In this document: positions 44,183-53,042 of the stretch, piece after piece
Layout of the letters: every line of letters starts with the position of its first letter
How positions within the stretch are numbered: the stretch's first letter is position 1
Assembly: GCA_964203275.1 (NCBI GenBank)
Contig: CAXNMF010000004.1
Span: 62,001 to 126,000 of the forward strand
DNA: 64,000 bases
DNA from: Ga0077527 sp945862135
GTDB taxonomy: Bacteria; Pseudomonadota; Gammaproteobacteria; Burkholderiales; SG8-41
Reading direction: 5' to 3'
Translations under genes and position numbers: made by a program
The notes under the pieces: model-generated
Told to the model about the DNA's origin: nothing
The model's database searches: none
The model's input: the letters and a program-made list of their open reading frames with translations, nothing else

Positions 44183-45388
44183 GTGCTGCAGTTCCTGTTG
44201 CTGCCGGCATTGCTGGCAGGACACTCCTTTGCGTCGATGGCGGTACTGGTGCTGCCCGCAGTGGCGCCGGAAGTCGCGCGCGACTATGGCTTCGACCCAT
44301 CATTGATCGGTTACCAGATCAGCCTGGTCAGCCTCGGCATGGTGGTGACGCTCACGTTGTTCGGCAGCACCACGCGCCGTTACGGCGCGGCGCGTACCAA
44401 TCAGCTCGGCCACGGCATGGTGGGGGGCGGCTTGCTGGTACTGCTGATTCCTTCCAGTGCCTTCCTGATCATCGGCTCGCTGGTGATCGGACTCGGCTAC
44501 GGCATGATTACGCCGTCGGCCTCGCATCTGCTGATGCGTTACACGCCGCCACAACGGCGCAGCACGGTGTTCTCCATTCACCAGACCGGCATCCCCGCGG
44601 GCGGCATGCTCGCGGCGCTGATCGCACCGGCGGTCACGGTTTATGCCGGCTGGCGCTGGGCCGTCATCCTCAGCGCCATACTGATGGTCGGCGTGGTCAT
44701 ATTGATGCAAAGCGGACGCCGCAGCTGGGACGATGATCGCGACCGTAACGCGCCCGTGGTCACACCCAATCCATTCGCAGGTGCTATTGCAATCTGGCGG
44801 CAACGTGAATTGAAGCTGATCACCATCGCTGGCAGCTGCTTTTCGTGGATTCAATTCTGTGCAGCAGCCTTTGCGGTTGTCGCCTGCGTCGAGACGCTGG
44901 GCATGAGTCTCGTCGCCGCCGGTACAGTGCTGACGGTGGTGCAGATGGCCAGCGCAGCCGGCCGCATACTGATCGGCTGGATCACCGACCGCGTCGGCGA
45001 CACCGCGCGCGTGCTGGCATGGAATGCCGGATTGCTGACCGTGATCACCATCGGTGGTCTTGTGCTTGCGCCGGAATTGCCGCTGTTTGCGGTCTATCTG
45101 TTTTTTGCCTTGCTCGGTGCAACCTCGGGCTGCTGGCCGGGCGCAATACTCGCCGAGGTCGGTCGCCTCGCACCGCAAGGACAGGTCAGCCTCGCAATCA
45201 GCGGCTCACTGGTCATCACCAATGTCGGGAAGTTCCTCGGCCCCATCGTGTTCGCCAACGTTTACGCGATGACGCACAGCTACGCCTTTGCCTTCACCTC
45301 GCTGCTGGCGCCGGCGGCCGTCGCGTTCTACTGCCTGATTGCCACGCGGCGCAGAAAACCGGGGCCGCCTAGGCGAGAATCTGGCTGA
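44183..45388 (+). CDS. MFS transporter
   Basis: A 401-residue membrane protein with about 12 hydrophobic helices in two halves. The loop after helix 2 (STTRRYGAARTNQLG) and DRVGDTARV in the second half match the MFS A-motif positions. GWRWAVILSAILMVGVVI is a typical helix 6. The start is GTG 44183. It lies directly behind the CMD gene, so it may move that pathway's substrate. Its 3' end overlaps the convergent CBS gene by 20 bases. The direction of transport and the substrate cannot be told. Confidence 0.9.
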   Translation: MLQFLLLPALLAGHSFASMAVLVLPAVAPEVARDYGFDPSLIGYQISLVSLGMVVTLTLFGSTTRRYGAARTNQLGHGMVGGGLLVLLIPSSAFLIIGSLVIGLGYGMITPSASHLLMRYTPPQRRSTVFSIHQTGIPAGGMLAALIAPAVTVYAGWRWAVILSAILMVGVVILMQSGRRSWDDDRDRNAPVVTPNPFAGAIAIWRQRELKLITIAGSCFSWIQFCAAAFAVVACVETLGMSLVAAGTVLTVVQMASAAGRILIGWITDRVGDTARVLAWNAGLLTVITIGGLVLAPELPLFAVYLFFALLGATSGCWPGAILAEVGRLAPQGQVSLAISGSLVITNVGKFLGPIVFANVYAMTHSYAFAFTSLLAPAAVAFYCLIATRRRKPGPPRRESG

Positions 45389-45803
45389 CCTGCTCCTGGC
45401 GCAGCAGTTCGTAGACAAAGGCCTCCAGCTCAGGCCCCAGCGCATCACGCACAGACAGCATGCCGATGGGCCAGCCGTCCTTGACCACCGGCAGATGGCG
45501 GAAACGGCCGTCATGCATGATCGCCAGCGCATGCGCAAACGACTGATCCGGCGTAATGCATTTGGGATTGGCGGTCATCACCACGCTGAGCGGCGTGGTT
45601 TTGCTGTCGAGACCGGCGGCCACCACGCGAAACAGCGCATCGCGTTCGGTGAATACGCCGACCAGACGTCCGTTGTCGACCACCATCATTGCGCCGACAT
45701 TGCGCTGCTTCATCTGCCGTGCGGCTTCCGCCACCGTCATGCTGCCCGGCGCGGTGAGCAGCCTTTGTCCGGCAATGATGTCATTGATCGTGCGTTCGGG
45801 CAT
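45369..45803 (-). CDS. Two-CBS-domain protein
   Basis: A 144-residue protein made of a tandem CBS pair. The first CBS runs from about residue 8 to 65 (TVAEAARQMKQRNVGAMMVVDNGRLVGVFTERDAL) and the second from 75 to 135 (TPDQSFAHALAIMHDGRFRHLPVVKDGWPIGMLSVRDAL). Such modules bind adenine nucleotides and report energy state. No effector domain is attached. The last 20 bases overlap the end of the MFS gene on the other strand. Confidence 0.93.
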   Translation of the reverse strand: MPERTINDIIAGQRLLTAPGSMTVAEAARQMKQRNVGAMMVVDNGRLVGVFTERDALFRVVAAGLDSKTTPLSVVMTANPKCITPDQSFAHALAIMHDGRFRHLPVVKDGWPIGMLSVRDALGPELEAFVYELLRQEQVSQILA

Positions 45804-45913
45804 GTGGACCTCCGTGCGCTTCAGTCGGAAAACTTCGGGACATTCCGGAACTTCACGGAAACGCCGGGAAGGGCGTTATTCCAAAACCATGCTACGCCGC
45901 GAGCGAGGCAGGG

Positions 45914-46423
45914 TCAAACTGCAGATCGGCCTTCGCGCATATATACCGGCAGGTCCATCTGCGGCGGCCGGCAACCCGGGATGTCATACATCATCTGCGC
46001 AACGTAGCCGCGGTGATAATTGGAATGCATCACCACGTGCAACAGGATTTCGCCTCGCGTCATCGCTCCTTGATTGCCACCGATCAGCATGTAACTCACT
46101 GTTTCACCGACGCTGTTTGCCGTCTGCCGGTGCGCCCAGGCGACATACCAGGCGTCAACCTCCTGCTGCAGCTTCCACAATTCGTCCAGCGGCGGGTGGT
46201 CCTTGGTATTACGCGCGTCATACCCGTGGTCACGCCCCTCAAGATGTGCCTGCCAGATACGGTCGATCACATAGATGTGGTTCAACGTATGCACCATGTT
46301 TTTGAACAGCGAAGGCCGCGGTTTCGCGATCTCCTCCGCCGGCAATGCCGCAACCGCATCGAACATCACCTTGTCCGACCACTGCTTGTACCGCGCCATC
46401 ATGCTTACGCTGGCCACATCCAT
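45914..46423 (-). CDS. DinB-family protein
   Basis: A 169-residue four-helix protein. The metal-ligand histidines of the DinB/YfiT fold are seen in NMVHTLNHIYVIDRIWQAHLEG near residue 50 and ILLHVVMHSNYHRGYVAQMMYDIPG near residue 140. The family includes damage-inducible proteins and thiol-transferase-like enzymes (mycothiol or bacillithiol dependent in Gram-positives). The function here is unknown. ATG 46423 follows GGAG. Confidence 0.88.
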   Translation of the reverse strand: MDVASVSMMARYKQWSDKVMFDAVAALPAEEIAKPRPSLFKNMVHTLNHIYVIDRIWQAHLEGRDHGYDARNTKDHPPLDELWKLQQEVDAWYVAWAHRQTANSVGETVSYMLIGGNQGAMTRGEILLHVVMHSNYHRGYVAQMMYDIPGCRPPQMDLPVYMREGRSAV

Positions 46424-46455
46424 GCTTTATTGCTCCGTCAAAGTTTCAATCGTGT

Positions 46456-47043
46456 TCAGGCCGCAATGCCGATCTTGCGCTGTAGATCGGAAATCACCTG
46501 GGTCCACGAACGTTTGCGCCAGCGCACCCGTTCGCCGATCGGCTTGTTTTCGATATCGGCATGAACCTTCATCGCCACAAACACCGGGCCCGGTTTGCCG
46601 AGAATTTCCGGCAGCGCAGCAACCGCCGCGTCGAGTTCGGTGAATGAATAAGTGCGAGGATACCCCGCGCCCTTCGCCAACATTTCATAGTTGACGTTTT
46701 TGGCGTTCGGCACCGGCTGGCCACCGGTTGTGGCGTAACACTCGTTGTCGAGCATGAAATGATAAAAATTTGCCGGCTTCTGTTCGGCAATCGTCAGCAG
46801 GATTCCCAGCCCCATCTGCACATCACCTTCGGAATCAAACAGCACCACCTTTTGCTTGGGCTGTGCCATGGCCAGACCGAAAGCGAAACCCGCATGCCCG
46901 CCCATGGCCGGATCGCCCATAGGCAGGTCAAGCTCGGGCTGATCGCTGATATTGACCCAGTGTTTGCCACCGCGGCCCGGGACCACGATGGCATCGCCGC
47001 GATGGGATTTGAAGGCCTTGAGAAAATCTTCTGTATGAAACAT
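46456..47043 (-). CDS. ThDP-binding (beta) subunit of a 2-oxoacid decarboxylase
   Basis: A 195-residue protein matching only the C-terminal ThDP domain. VVPGRGGKHW begins the fold. FDSEGDVQMGLGILLTIAEQKPANFYHFMLDNECYATTGGQ contains the GD-(x)n-N metal/diphosphate motif. Together with the gene before it, this is the split architecture of sulfopyruvate decarboxylase (ComD/ComE) and phosphonopyruvate decarboxylase-like enzymes. ATG 47043 is chosen because the fold begins there. It lies eight bases after the alpha-subunit stop. Confidence 0.88.
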   Translation of the reverse strand: MFHTEDFLKAFKSHRGDAIVVPGRGGKHWVNISDQPELDLPMGDPAMGGHAGFAFGLAMAQPKQKVVLFDSEGDVQMGLGILLTIAEQKPANFYHFMLDNECYATTGGQPVPNAKNVNYEMLAKGAGYPRTYSFTELDAAVAALPEILGKPGPVFVAMKVHADIENKPIGERVRWRKRSWTQVISDLQRKIGIAA

Positions 47044-47051
47044 GTCCGCTC

Positions 47052-47570
47052 CTAGCCGTTGAACTGGTATTCGTCGCCGACGAGGACCGCCACGGGACGT
47101 TTTGTTTTTTTGCATTCATTGAAAGCGAGGCTGATGCGATCGGCATCGGCATCGCTTTCGACGAGGTAATAGTTGATGCGGAAGGCATTGAGAAAAGGCT
47201 CGGTGTAAACCGAAGCGGTGTCCGCGGTCGGTGCGCCATGACGCGTCCATCCGCGCATGCCGACGATATACACCACCGGAATCTCCAGACCGAACAACCA
47301 GCCGCGGATCGAATCGCCGGACTCCATCAGCCCGGTGTTCTGCACCAGGATCACCGGCACCGCGCCGCCGGTAGCCAGCCCCGCCGCCACCGAGCAGGCC
47401 AGGCCTTCGCGCGGCACCGCGACCAGCGTCAGAGACGGTTCCGCCTTCATCAGCAGGTACAGCCAGTTGGTTTCGCTGTCGGGCAACCACACGACGTGGG
47501 TCACACCGTGCTTCTTCAACTGATTCAAAACAATATCGGGGCTCAGGTGAGCCCGCACCAAGTCACTCAT
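47052..47570 (-). CDS. Pyrimidine-binding (alpha) subunit of a 2-oxoacid decarboxylase
   Basis: A 172-residue protein matching the N-terminal pyrimidine domain of ThDP enzymes. HVVWLPDSETNWLYLLMK is followed by VAVPREGLACSVAAGLATGG with the conserved cofactor-activating Glu. PVILVQNTGLMESGDSIRGW and YIVGMRGWTRHGAPTADTA resemble sulfopyruvate decarboxylase alpha subunits. It is cotranscribed with the beta subunit gene. It follows the tctA gene on the same strand after a 213-base gap with no gene in it, and could process the keto acid made by the neighbouring lyases. Confidence 0.88.
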   Translation of the reverse strand: MSDLVRAHLSPDIVLNQLKKHGVTHVVWLPDSETNWLYLLMKAEPSLTLVAVPREGLACSVAAGLATGGAVPVILVQNTGLMESGDSIRGWLFGLEIPVVYIVGMRGWTRHGAPTADTASVYTEPFLNAFRINYYLVESDADADRISLAFNECKKTKRPVAVLVGDEYQFNG

Positions 47571-47783
47571 GACTGAATATCCTCATTTGCTCAAATTTAT
47601 ATCATATCAAGCACTTTTAAACCGCCGATTTCTAGTCCAGATCCTGAGCCTTCGGTCAATGCCCTCTTGCGGGCTTGACCATCATTCAATTTCCCTAACG
47701 CATTGTGTCGGCGGACGTGTTGATATCCATTCAGCCTGCTGACTGGTGATCACAGCTGGACTATAGGTCAGGCTCGGTAGTTT
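47571..47783. other. Gene-free spacer
   Basis: A 213-base spacer between the ThDP decarboxylase start and the tctA stop, both on the minus strand. The part near 47582-47620 is AT-rich, as expected of a promoter for the decarboxylase pair. I see no clear -35/-10 pair, no strong hairpin and no conserved open frame. Confidence 0.5.
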
Positions 47784-49278
47784 TCACCCCCTGAGTGCCT
47801 TGATCTTCGACGCAAAGAGTGGCCACAGAAGAGACAAGGCAGTCAGCGAAATCAATATCACGGTAATTCGGCTGCCAAAAAATATTCCCAATGCGCCGTC
47901 TGACAAGGTCATTGCCTGTCGGAATGATTGTTCCAGCAAGTCGCCCAGAACCAGACTCAGAACAAGCGGAGTAATCGGAATATCAGCCTTGCTGAAGAGA
48001 TAACCTGCAACCCCGAAGAAAAGCAACATGTAAAGGTCAACAACGCTGCCGTTGACGGAGTAAATCCCGATCGCCGCAATTGCAACGATCAGTGGATAAA
48101 GCATGGCACGGGGGATGTAGAGCAGGCGCACAAACAGGCCGATCAGCGGCAGGTTGAGAATCAGCAGCATGATGTTGCCGACATACATGCTGTTGATGAG
48201 ACCCCATACGACTTCAGGATGATCTTTGAACAACTGCGGACCCGGCTGGATTCCGTACATGATAAAGGCGCCCATCATGACCGCCGTGACTGCCCCGCCC
48301 GGCAAACCCAGCGTCAGCAGCGGCACCAGTGCGCCCGCCGTGTCCGAATTGTTCGCTGCTTCCGGCCCTGCCACGCCTTCGATCGCGCCTTCCCCGAATT
48401 CCTCCGGGTGCTTCGATAGGCTTTTTTCCATGTTGTAAGAGAGAATGGACGCGATGGTGCTGCCTGCGCCAGGTATCACGCCGATGATGAAACCGAGGAT
48501 GCCGCCCCGCCAGATGGGACCGATCGAGCGTCGCCACTCCTCCCGCGTCAACAACAGCTTTCCGGATATACGGATTACGTCTGGGGCCGTTCCCCTGATG
48601 AGCATCTCAAGTCCCTGCAAGACCTCAGCCACGGCAAACAATCCAACAGCCACCACCACGAAGCTGATTCCCTCCTGCAGTTCAAGAACACCCATCGTAT
48701 AGCGCGGGTACGCGCTCTGAAGATCGATACCGACAGTACCGAGCATCAGCCCCAGAAACATCGAAAAGAGTCCCTTGGGCAAAGAACTGCCTGTGAGCGA
48801 AGCTACTGCAGTCATCGCAAACAGCATGAGCGTAAAAAACTCTGCAGGGCCGAATTCAATTGCCATCGAGGCCAATGGCACAGCAAACAGCGTCAGTCCA
48901 ATCACGCCGATGGTGCCTGCAATAAATGAACCAATCGCCGACACGGCTAGCGCAGCCCCCGCGCGCCCCTTGAGCGCCATCGCATAGCCTTCGATACAGG
49001 TCATGACCGAAGAAGTCTCTCCGGGTGTACGAATCAGGATGGCCGTTGTCGAACCACCGTATTTTGCGCCGTAGTAAATCCCCGCAAGCATGATGAGTGC
49101 CGACGCGGGATTCATGCCGTAGGTTATGGGAATCAACAATGCGATACTGGCCGCCGGACCGATGCCCGGGCAATACGCCTACGACCGTACCCAAAAAACA
49201 ACCTACAAGGGTGTACCAAAGATTGATCGGCTGCAGCGCCACTGCAAAACCGTTGAGGATATGGTTTAGCGTTTCCAT
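47784..49278 (-). pseudogene. tctA: TctA-family large permease subunit, single-base frameshift
   Basis: The large membrane subunit (about 12 helices) of a tripartite tricarboxylate transporter. The N-terminal frame from ATG 49278 reads METLNHILNGFAVALQPINLW and LVGCFLGTVVGVLPG. It goes out of phase at the CCCGGG near 49165-49170. Removing one G gives GVLPGIGPAASIALLIPITYGMNP, the TctA signature. The rest (AGIYYGAKYGGSTTAILIRTPGE, VIPGAGSTIASILSYNMEKS, GPEAANNSDTAGALVPLLTLG) is complete to 47784, for about 497 residues in all. As written, a second open frame begins only at 49139. Confidence 0.9.
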
Positions 49279-49291
49279 GAGTGGCTTGTTC

Positions 49292-49756
49292 TTAGAACGG
49301 AAGAAGGCCCGACGGCAGCGACACGAGCAACAACCGAGTGAAAATCAGGTAACTTCCGAAACTGTACAACACTGATGTCAGTCCGTTGCTGGTCCACTTG
49401 CCACGGCGAAAATATGCCATCAAGGCAAGCAGATAAATACTCGTCGAGATCGCGTAACCGAGCCATTCAAACGCCACGAAGTATAAGGCTGTCCAGATCG
49501 TCGCCCCCGCAACAATGGCGTAGTAGCGCCCCTCACCTGACGTCTTTGCTTCACCGGCAGGAATCCCGGACTTCCTGGCTCGCAGCATCTCGATCAGCAA
49601 CCCGACAGCAGTCAGCAGCAACCCAATACCCAGCAGCCGCGGAAAGGCCTGGGGGCCCAGCGGATCACTGAGATGCATTGGAGCAAATTGCCCGGTGGCG
49701 TATAGATAGACCGACGCGAAAACAACAGCAAAACAGAACGTAATCTGGTTGGCCAT
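49292..49756 (-). CDS. tctB: TctB-family small permease subunit
   Basis: A 154-residue membrane protein with four hydrophobic helices in the TctB pattern: FCFAVVFASVYLYA, a LSDPLGPQAFPRLLGIGLLLTAVGLLIEM segment with the conserved D/GP-x-x-FP motif, then YYAIVAGATIWTALYFVAF and SIYLLALMAYF. It pairs with TctA in the inner membrane. ATG 49756 follows AGGAG. A 10-base sequence 71 bases upstream is exactly complementary to the ribosome site and start codon. TctA follows after 13 bases. Confidence 0.92.
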   Translation of the reverse strand: MANQITFCFAVVFASVYLYATGQFAPMHLSDPLGPQAFPRLLGIGLLLTAVGLLIEMLRARKSGIPAGEAKTSGEGRYYAIVAGATIWTALYFVAFEWLGYAISTSIYLLALMAYFRRGKWTSNGLTSVLYSFGSYLIFTRLLLVSLPSGLLPF

Positions 49757-49835
49757 GATGCTCCTGCCCTTATGAATCCTGCACGCCCTGCATTCCCTTG
49801 CGCGCCTGCAAACCGCAAGACCTGCGGAGCATCAT
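49755..49835 (-). promoter_or_regulatory. Inverted repeat able to mask the tctB ribosome site
   Basis: On the minus strand, ATGATGCTCC (49835-49826) is a perfect complement to GGAGCATCAT (49764-49755), which contains most of the AGGAG site and the ATG of tctB. The loop is 61 bases. If formed in the mRNA it would hide the tctB start. This is an inference from sequence only. Confidence 0.45.
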
Positions 49836-49902
49836 CAGCTGCACGAATGCGCTCCGCGCAGCATACCTTCGGGCGCGACCAGCAGATATCCCCTTCAACC
49901 CG

Positions 49903-50880
49903 CTACTTGGTTTTGGCAAGTCCGATGTCCGCCATTGCAGCCTTGGTGGCGTTGTAAGTCTCCTCCAGCCCAGCCTCGAGATCCTTGCCGATCACAAAAT
50001 CCTGTTGCTGGTTTCTCAGCGCGATATCGGCTTTCCATTCTTCATCATTGCTCACGGCAGCCATTGCCTTTTCCCAGAAAGACCGCTGGGCGGCAGTAAT
50101 GCCCTTCGGCGCATAGACATAACGGCAGTTACTCACGCCGCTGACATTGAGGCCGGCTTCAGCCATCGTCGGCACGTCAGCCAACGCTCCCCCGAGCCGC
50201 TTCGCCGACGAAACGGCAAGGATCCGCAGTTTGCCCGCCTCGAAGTTCTTGAAGGCGGCGCTGACCGAGGAGCCCACGGAGTCGACATGTTTACCCATGA
50301 CCGCCGTCATGGATTGTGCGTTGGTCTTGAATACGATGAGCTTCAATCCGTTGGGATCGATGCCGCCGGAGCGCAGCGCCTTGGCCAGCACCAGGTTATT
50401 TGCACCACCTCGGGACGCCGTTGCGAACGATACGGATTTGACGTCGGCCTTGAGTCTCTGAATCAAGTCGGGCATGTCCTTGATCGGCGAATCGACAGCA
50501 ACAGTCACTGCCGTATTGTCGCATCGCAGCTTCGCGATTGCCGTAAGGTCGCGGTAGCTCAGGTCGGACACCCCTGCGATTTCATTGCTTTGAATCGTGC
50601 CCGTTGCATAGAGAAGGGTGTGGGGATCTGCGGTTTTTTTTGCAACATACGCTGTCGCCAGAACCTGGTTTCCACCCGCTTTGTTCACGACCACGACCGG
50701 GGTCGTCACCAGCTTCTTCTGCTCGAGGACTCTCTGGATTGAACGCGCCACCCGGTCGTTCTCGCCACCCGCCCCGGTTGGCACCACGATTTCGACAGAA
50801 CCCTGCGGTTGCCATCCGCCCTCTGCAGCCATCGTCTCCCCGGCAACCAAACTCCCGGCTGCGACTAAAACCGAAAACAC
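49903..50880 (-). CDS. tctC: TctC-type periplasmic binding protein, start region frame-shifted
   Basis: A receptor of the tripartite tricarboxylate transporter with motifs VPTGAGGENDRVARSIQ and FATASRGGANNLVLAK. The open frame begins at GTG 50880 inside what looks like a signal peptide (VFSVLVAAGSLVAGETMAAEGG). A good ATG at 50906 with GAGGAGG before it starts MKFKFGHS, but that frame hits a stop. Adding one A at the AA of 50881-50882 joins MKFKFGHSK to VFSVLVAAG, a perfect signal peptide. So the true start is probably 50906 with a one-base loss. It is in order with tctB and tctA. Confidence 0.88.
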   Translation of the reverse strand: MFSVLVAAGSLVAGETMAAEGGWQPQGSVEIVVPTGAGGENDRVARSIQRVLEQKKLVTTPVVVVNKAGGNQVLATAYVAKKTADPHTLLYATGTIQSNEIAGVSDLSYRDLTAIAKLRCDNTAVTVAVDSPIKDMPDLIQRLKADVKSVSFATASRGGANNLVLAKALRSGGIDPNGLKLIVFKTNAQSMTAVMGKHVDSVGSSVSAAFKNFEAGKLRILAVSSAKRLGGALADVPTMAEAGLNVSGVSNCRYVYAPKGITAAQRSFWEKAMAAVSNDEEWKADIALRNQQQDFVIGKDLEAGLEETYNATKAAMADIGLAKTK

Positions 50881-51007
50881 TTGGAATGACCAAATTTGAA
50901 TTTCATCTTATCCTCCTCAAGATCGAACATCAGAAAAAAATTTTTTGTTATCGATATAAAATTTCAGCACGCCCGGAGCACCGTCCCATCCGGTTGCGCA
51001 ATATCCA

Positions 51008-52003
51008 CTATGCGCCGGATAGAACTCTCCCGCGATCGCGCATGCTTGCCACTTCCGGGGCCATGACGGTACCGGGCCGGTCGGATAACTGTTCGTAATA
51101 ATGTGCGGCAAGCGCGAGATCCTGCAGCGCCATGCCAACCGACTTGAAGACAACTAGCCCTGCAGATGGTATGGGCTTGGAGCCCGTAACAATCTCAGCG
51201 AGCGTGGCGCACTTTGTCGCGGGAAGCGCGCCGGCTGCAGTAGCCTGCCGCAACTCACCTGCCTCTTCCAAAGCATGTGCAGAATCGACGATAACGATAC
51301 CTGCGTTGCGAAAGCAGTCCACGTCCACTTCGGCAAACTGGCGCCGCGTATTCCCGACCGCGCAAAGCAGCCGGCAGTCCTTGAGCCATTCGGCACGCAC
51401 CACTGGTTCAGCGTTCCGCGCCTTGCTCGCCGTTGCCACCACCTGCCGCCCCCGGACCGCTGCCTCTGCCGAGCCCACGGGCCTGATCGGAAAGCCCAAA
51501 TTCACCGACATCTCGGCGGCAAAGGCCTCACGGTTTGCAGCCGTCGGGCTGTAGACCGCCGCCGAAGCGATATCGTAGACCGCTGCAAGACTTTCAAGTT
51601 GCGTACGCGCCTGATTGCCCGAACCGACGAGCCCCACGGTCACCTTTCCCGGCAACGGCACGTGGCGCGCTGCGACCCCGCTCGCCGCACCCGTCCGCAA
51701 ATCGGTAATCAGCCGCCCATCGAGCATGGCCAACAATTCGCCGCTTTTCAGGCTGTACAGCAGAACAACGTAGCGCGCACCGATTCCGTTGATGTTGTGA
51801 TAAGCCTTTAACGCACAGTACCCGGCATCGCTGTCGGCGGCGAAAAGCGCGCGCATCGCGCCGCCATCGAACTCGGATATGAATTTGGGAGAAACCGATG
51901 TATTGCCGCTCGCTTCGTGAACCATCGTCTTTTCAAGTAGATCGATTGCGTCCGACATCGAAATGAGGCCGTCCATCGAAGCGAAATCAAGTATTGCAGT
52001 CAT
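51008..52003 (-). CDS. Ornithine cyclodeaminase/mu-crystallin-family protein
   Basis: A 331-residue NAD(P)-dependent protein. The substrate domain has GYCALKAYHNINGIGARYVV, with the Lys expected in the active site. The Rossmann part is KVTVGLVGSGNQARTQLESLAAVY near residue 125. Family members deaminate ornithine to proline or reduce cyclic ketimines such as pyrroline- or piperideine-2-carboxylate. Next to two DapA-like genes, ketimine reduction in an imino-acid pathway is a reasonable inference. ATG 52003 is preferred to GTG 52009. Confidence 0.9.
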   Translation of the reverse strand: MTAILDFASMDGLISMSDAIDLLEKTMVHEASGNTSVSPKFISEFDGGAMRALFAADSDAGYCALKAYHNINGIGARYVVLLYSLKSGELLAMLDGRLITDLRTGAASGVAARHVPLPGKVTVGLVGSGNQARTQLESLAAVYDIASAAVYSPTAANREAFAAEMSVNLGFPIRPVGSAEAAVRGRQVVATASKARNAEPVVRAEWLKDCRLLCAVGNTRRQFAEVDVDCFRNAGIVIVDSAHALEEAGELRQATAAGALPATKCATLAEIVTGSKPIPSAGLVVFKSVGMALQDLALAAHYYEQLSDRPGTVMAPEVASMRDRGRVLSGA

Positions 52004-52105
52004 GGTCACAACCCCGATGTCCGGTGATCCGCGGTGAACGAGACACCGGCAGGCGTGTGCATGGCAGCCATCACCGGCCTTCCCATGCCCACGTAGCAGT
52101 TACGC

Positions 52106-53020
52106 TTACCAGCCACGGGGTTCGGCGCTCAGATAAGAGCACGCGGCAACCCGAGCAGCAAGCTGACTCATCACGGGCTCGCCCAGACTCAGTCCGGGCA
52201 ACCTCGGATCACCACATTCGCGCCCCATGGCACGCATGGCGGTCTTTAAGCCGGCGCGTCCGCCCTGCTTCACAAGATGGTGCAGTTCGGCCATGTCCTC
52301 TTGTAAAGCCCGCGCCTGAACGAGCTGTTGTTTCGTACATAGCTCATAGAGCTGCCGCGCAAGTTTCGGTGCGACACTGGACAACGGCGAAAAAGCGCCC
52401 GTGCCGCCCACCGCCGCATTGGGAACCATGAAATCTGTCCCCGACAACAACTGAAAATCCGGACGGACTTCGCGGCCGAGGGAAATTGTTTCCGCCATAA
52501 AGACGAAGCGCATGCTGCTGTCAACCAACCCGGCGATATTGTCTAGGCGCTTGATGACATCCATTACGATTTCGCCGGTGAGGTGCGTGCCTGCATCTTC
52601 CACGAGCGGCGTACAGATGAAAAATGGCAAGTGTGTTGCGGAACCGATTTGCACCAGATGCTCGACGACCATGGAAGGCTTCGGGTGCCAGAAATAAGGG
52701 GGGTGAGACGCAATAGCGGATGCACCTGCTTTTTCTGCAAAACGCGCCCGCTCCACAGCAATACCGGTGCCCGGATCACTGACGTGCGCGATAACAGGCA
52801 CTCGTCCTTTGACCTGCTTGATCGCGAAGTCGATGATCTGGCGTAATTCAGTTTCTCTGAGGCTGACGTCTTCCGCCTGTTGCATCGGCACGGCCAGAGA
52901 ATCTGCGCCGTTTTTCAGATGAAATTCGATAACTTTGGCGTACAAGTCGTAATCGATGCTCTGGTCGGCCTTGAACGGCGTTACCGGAACATGGACCAGG
53001 CCGGGCTTGAATGTACTCAT
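52106..53020 (-). CDS. DapA/NanA-family protein without the Schiff-base lysine
   Basis: A 304-residue member of the dihydrodipicolinate synthase family: GLVHVPVTPFKADQSIDYDLYAKVIEFHLKNGADSLAVP, then PVIAHVSDPGTGIAVERARFAEKAGA. Where active members have a Lys after the sixth strand (here expected in AGxKDxS), this protein reads AGLVDSSMRF, with Val. The nearby catalytic Tyr (YNxP) is also missing: it reads ICTPL. Schiff-base aldol chemistry is therefore unlikely, and a structural, regulatory or altered enzymatic role is possible. It lies 22 bases behind the active-looking paralogue. Confidence 0.9.
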   Translation of the reverse strand: MSTFKPGLVHVPVTPFKADQSIDYDLYAKVIEFHLKNGADSLAVPMQQAEDVSLRETELRQIIDFAIKQVKGRVPVIAHVSDPGTGIAVERARFAEKAGASAIASHPPYFWHPKPSMVVEHLVQIGSATHLPFFICTPLVEDAGTHLTGEIVMDVIKRLDNIAGLVDSSMRFVFMAETISLGREVRPDFQLLSGTDFMVPNAAVGGTGAFSPLSSVAPKLARQLYELCTKQQLVQARALQEDMAELHHLVKQGGRAGLKTAMRAMGRECGDPRLPGLSLGEPVMSQLAARVAACSYLSAEPRGW

Positions 53021-53042
53021 GGCGGAATCCTTTTATTTAAAA

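Noticed and set aside
47784..49139. TctA gene starting at 49139 as a complete 451-residue protein
   Set aside because: The upstream frame encodes the conserved TctA N terminus and joins this one after removal of a single G near 49166.
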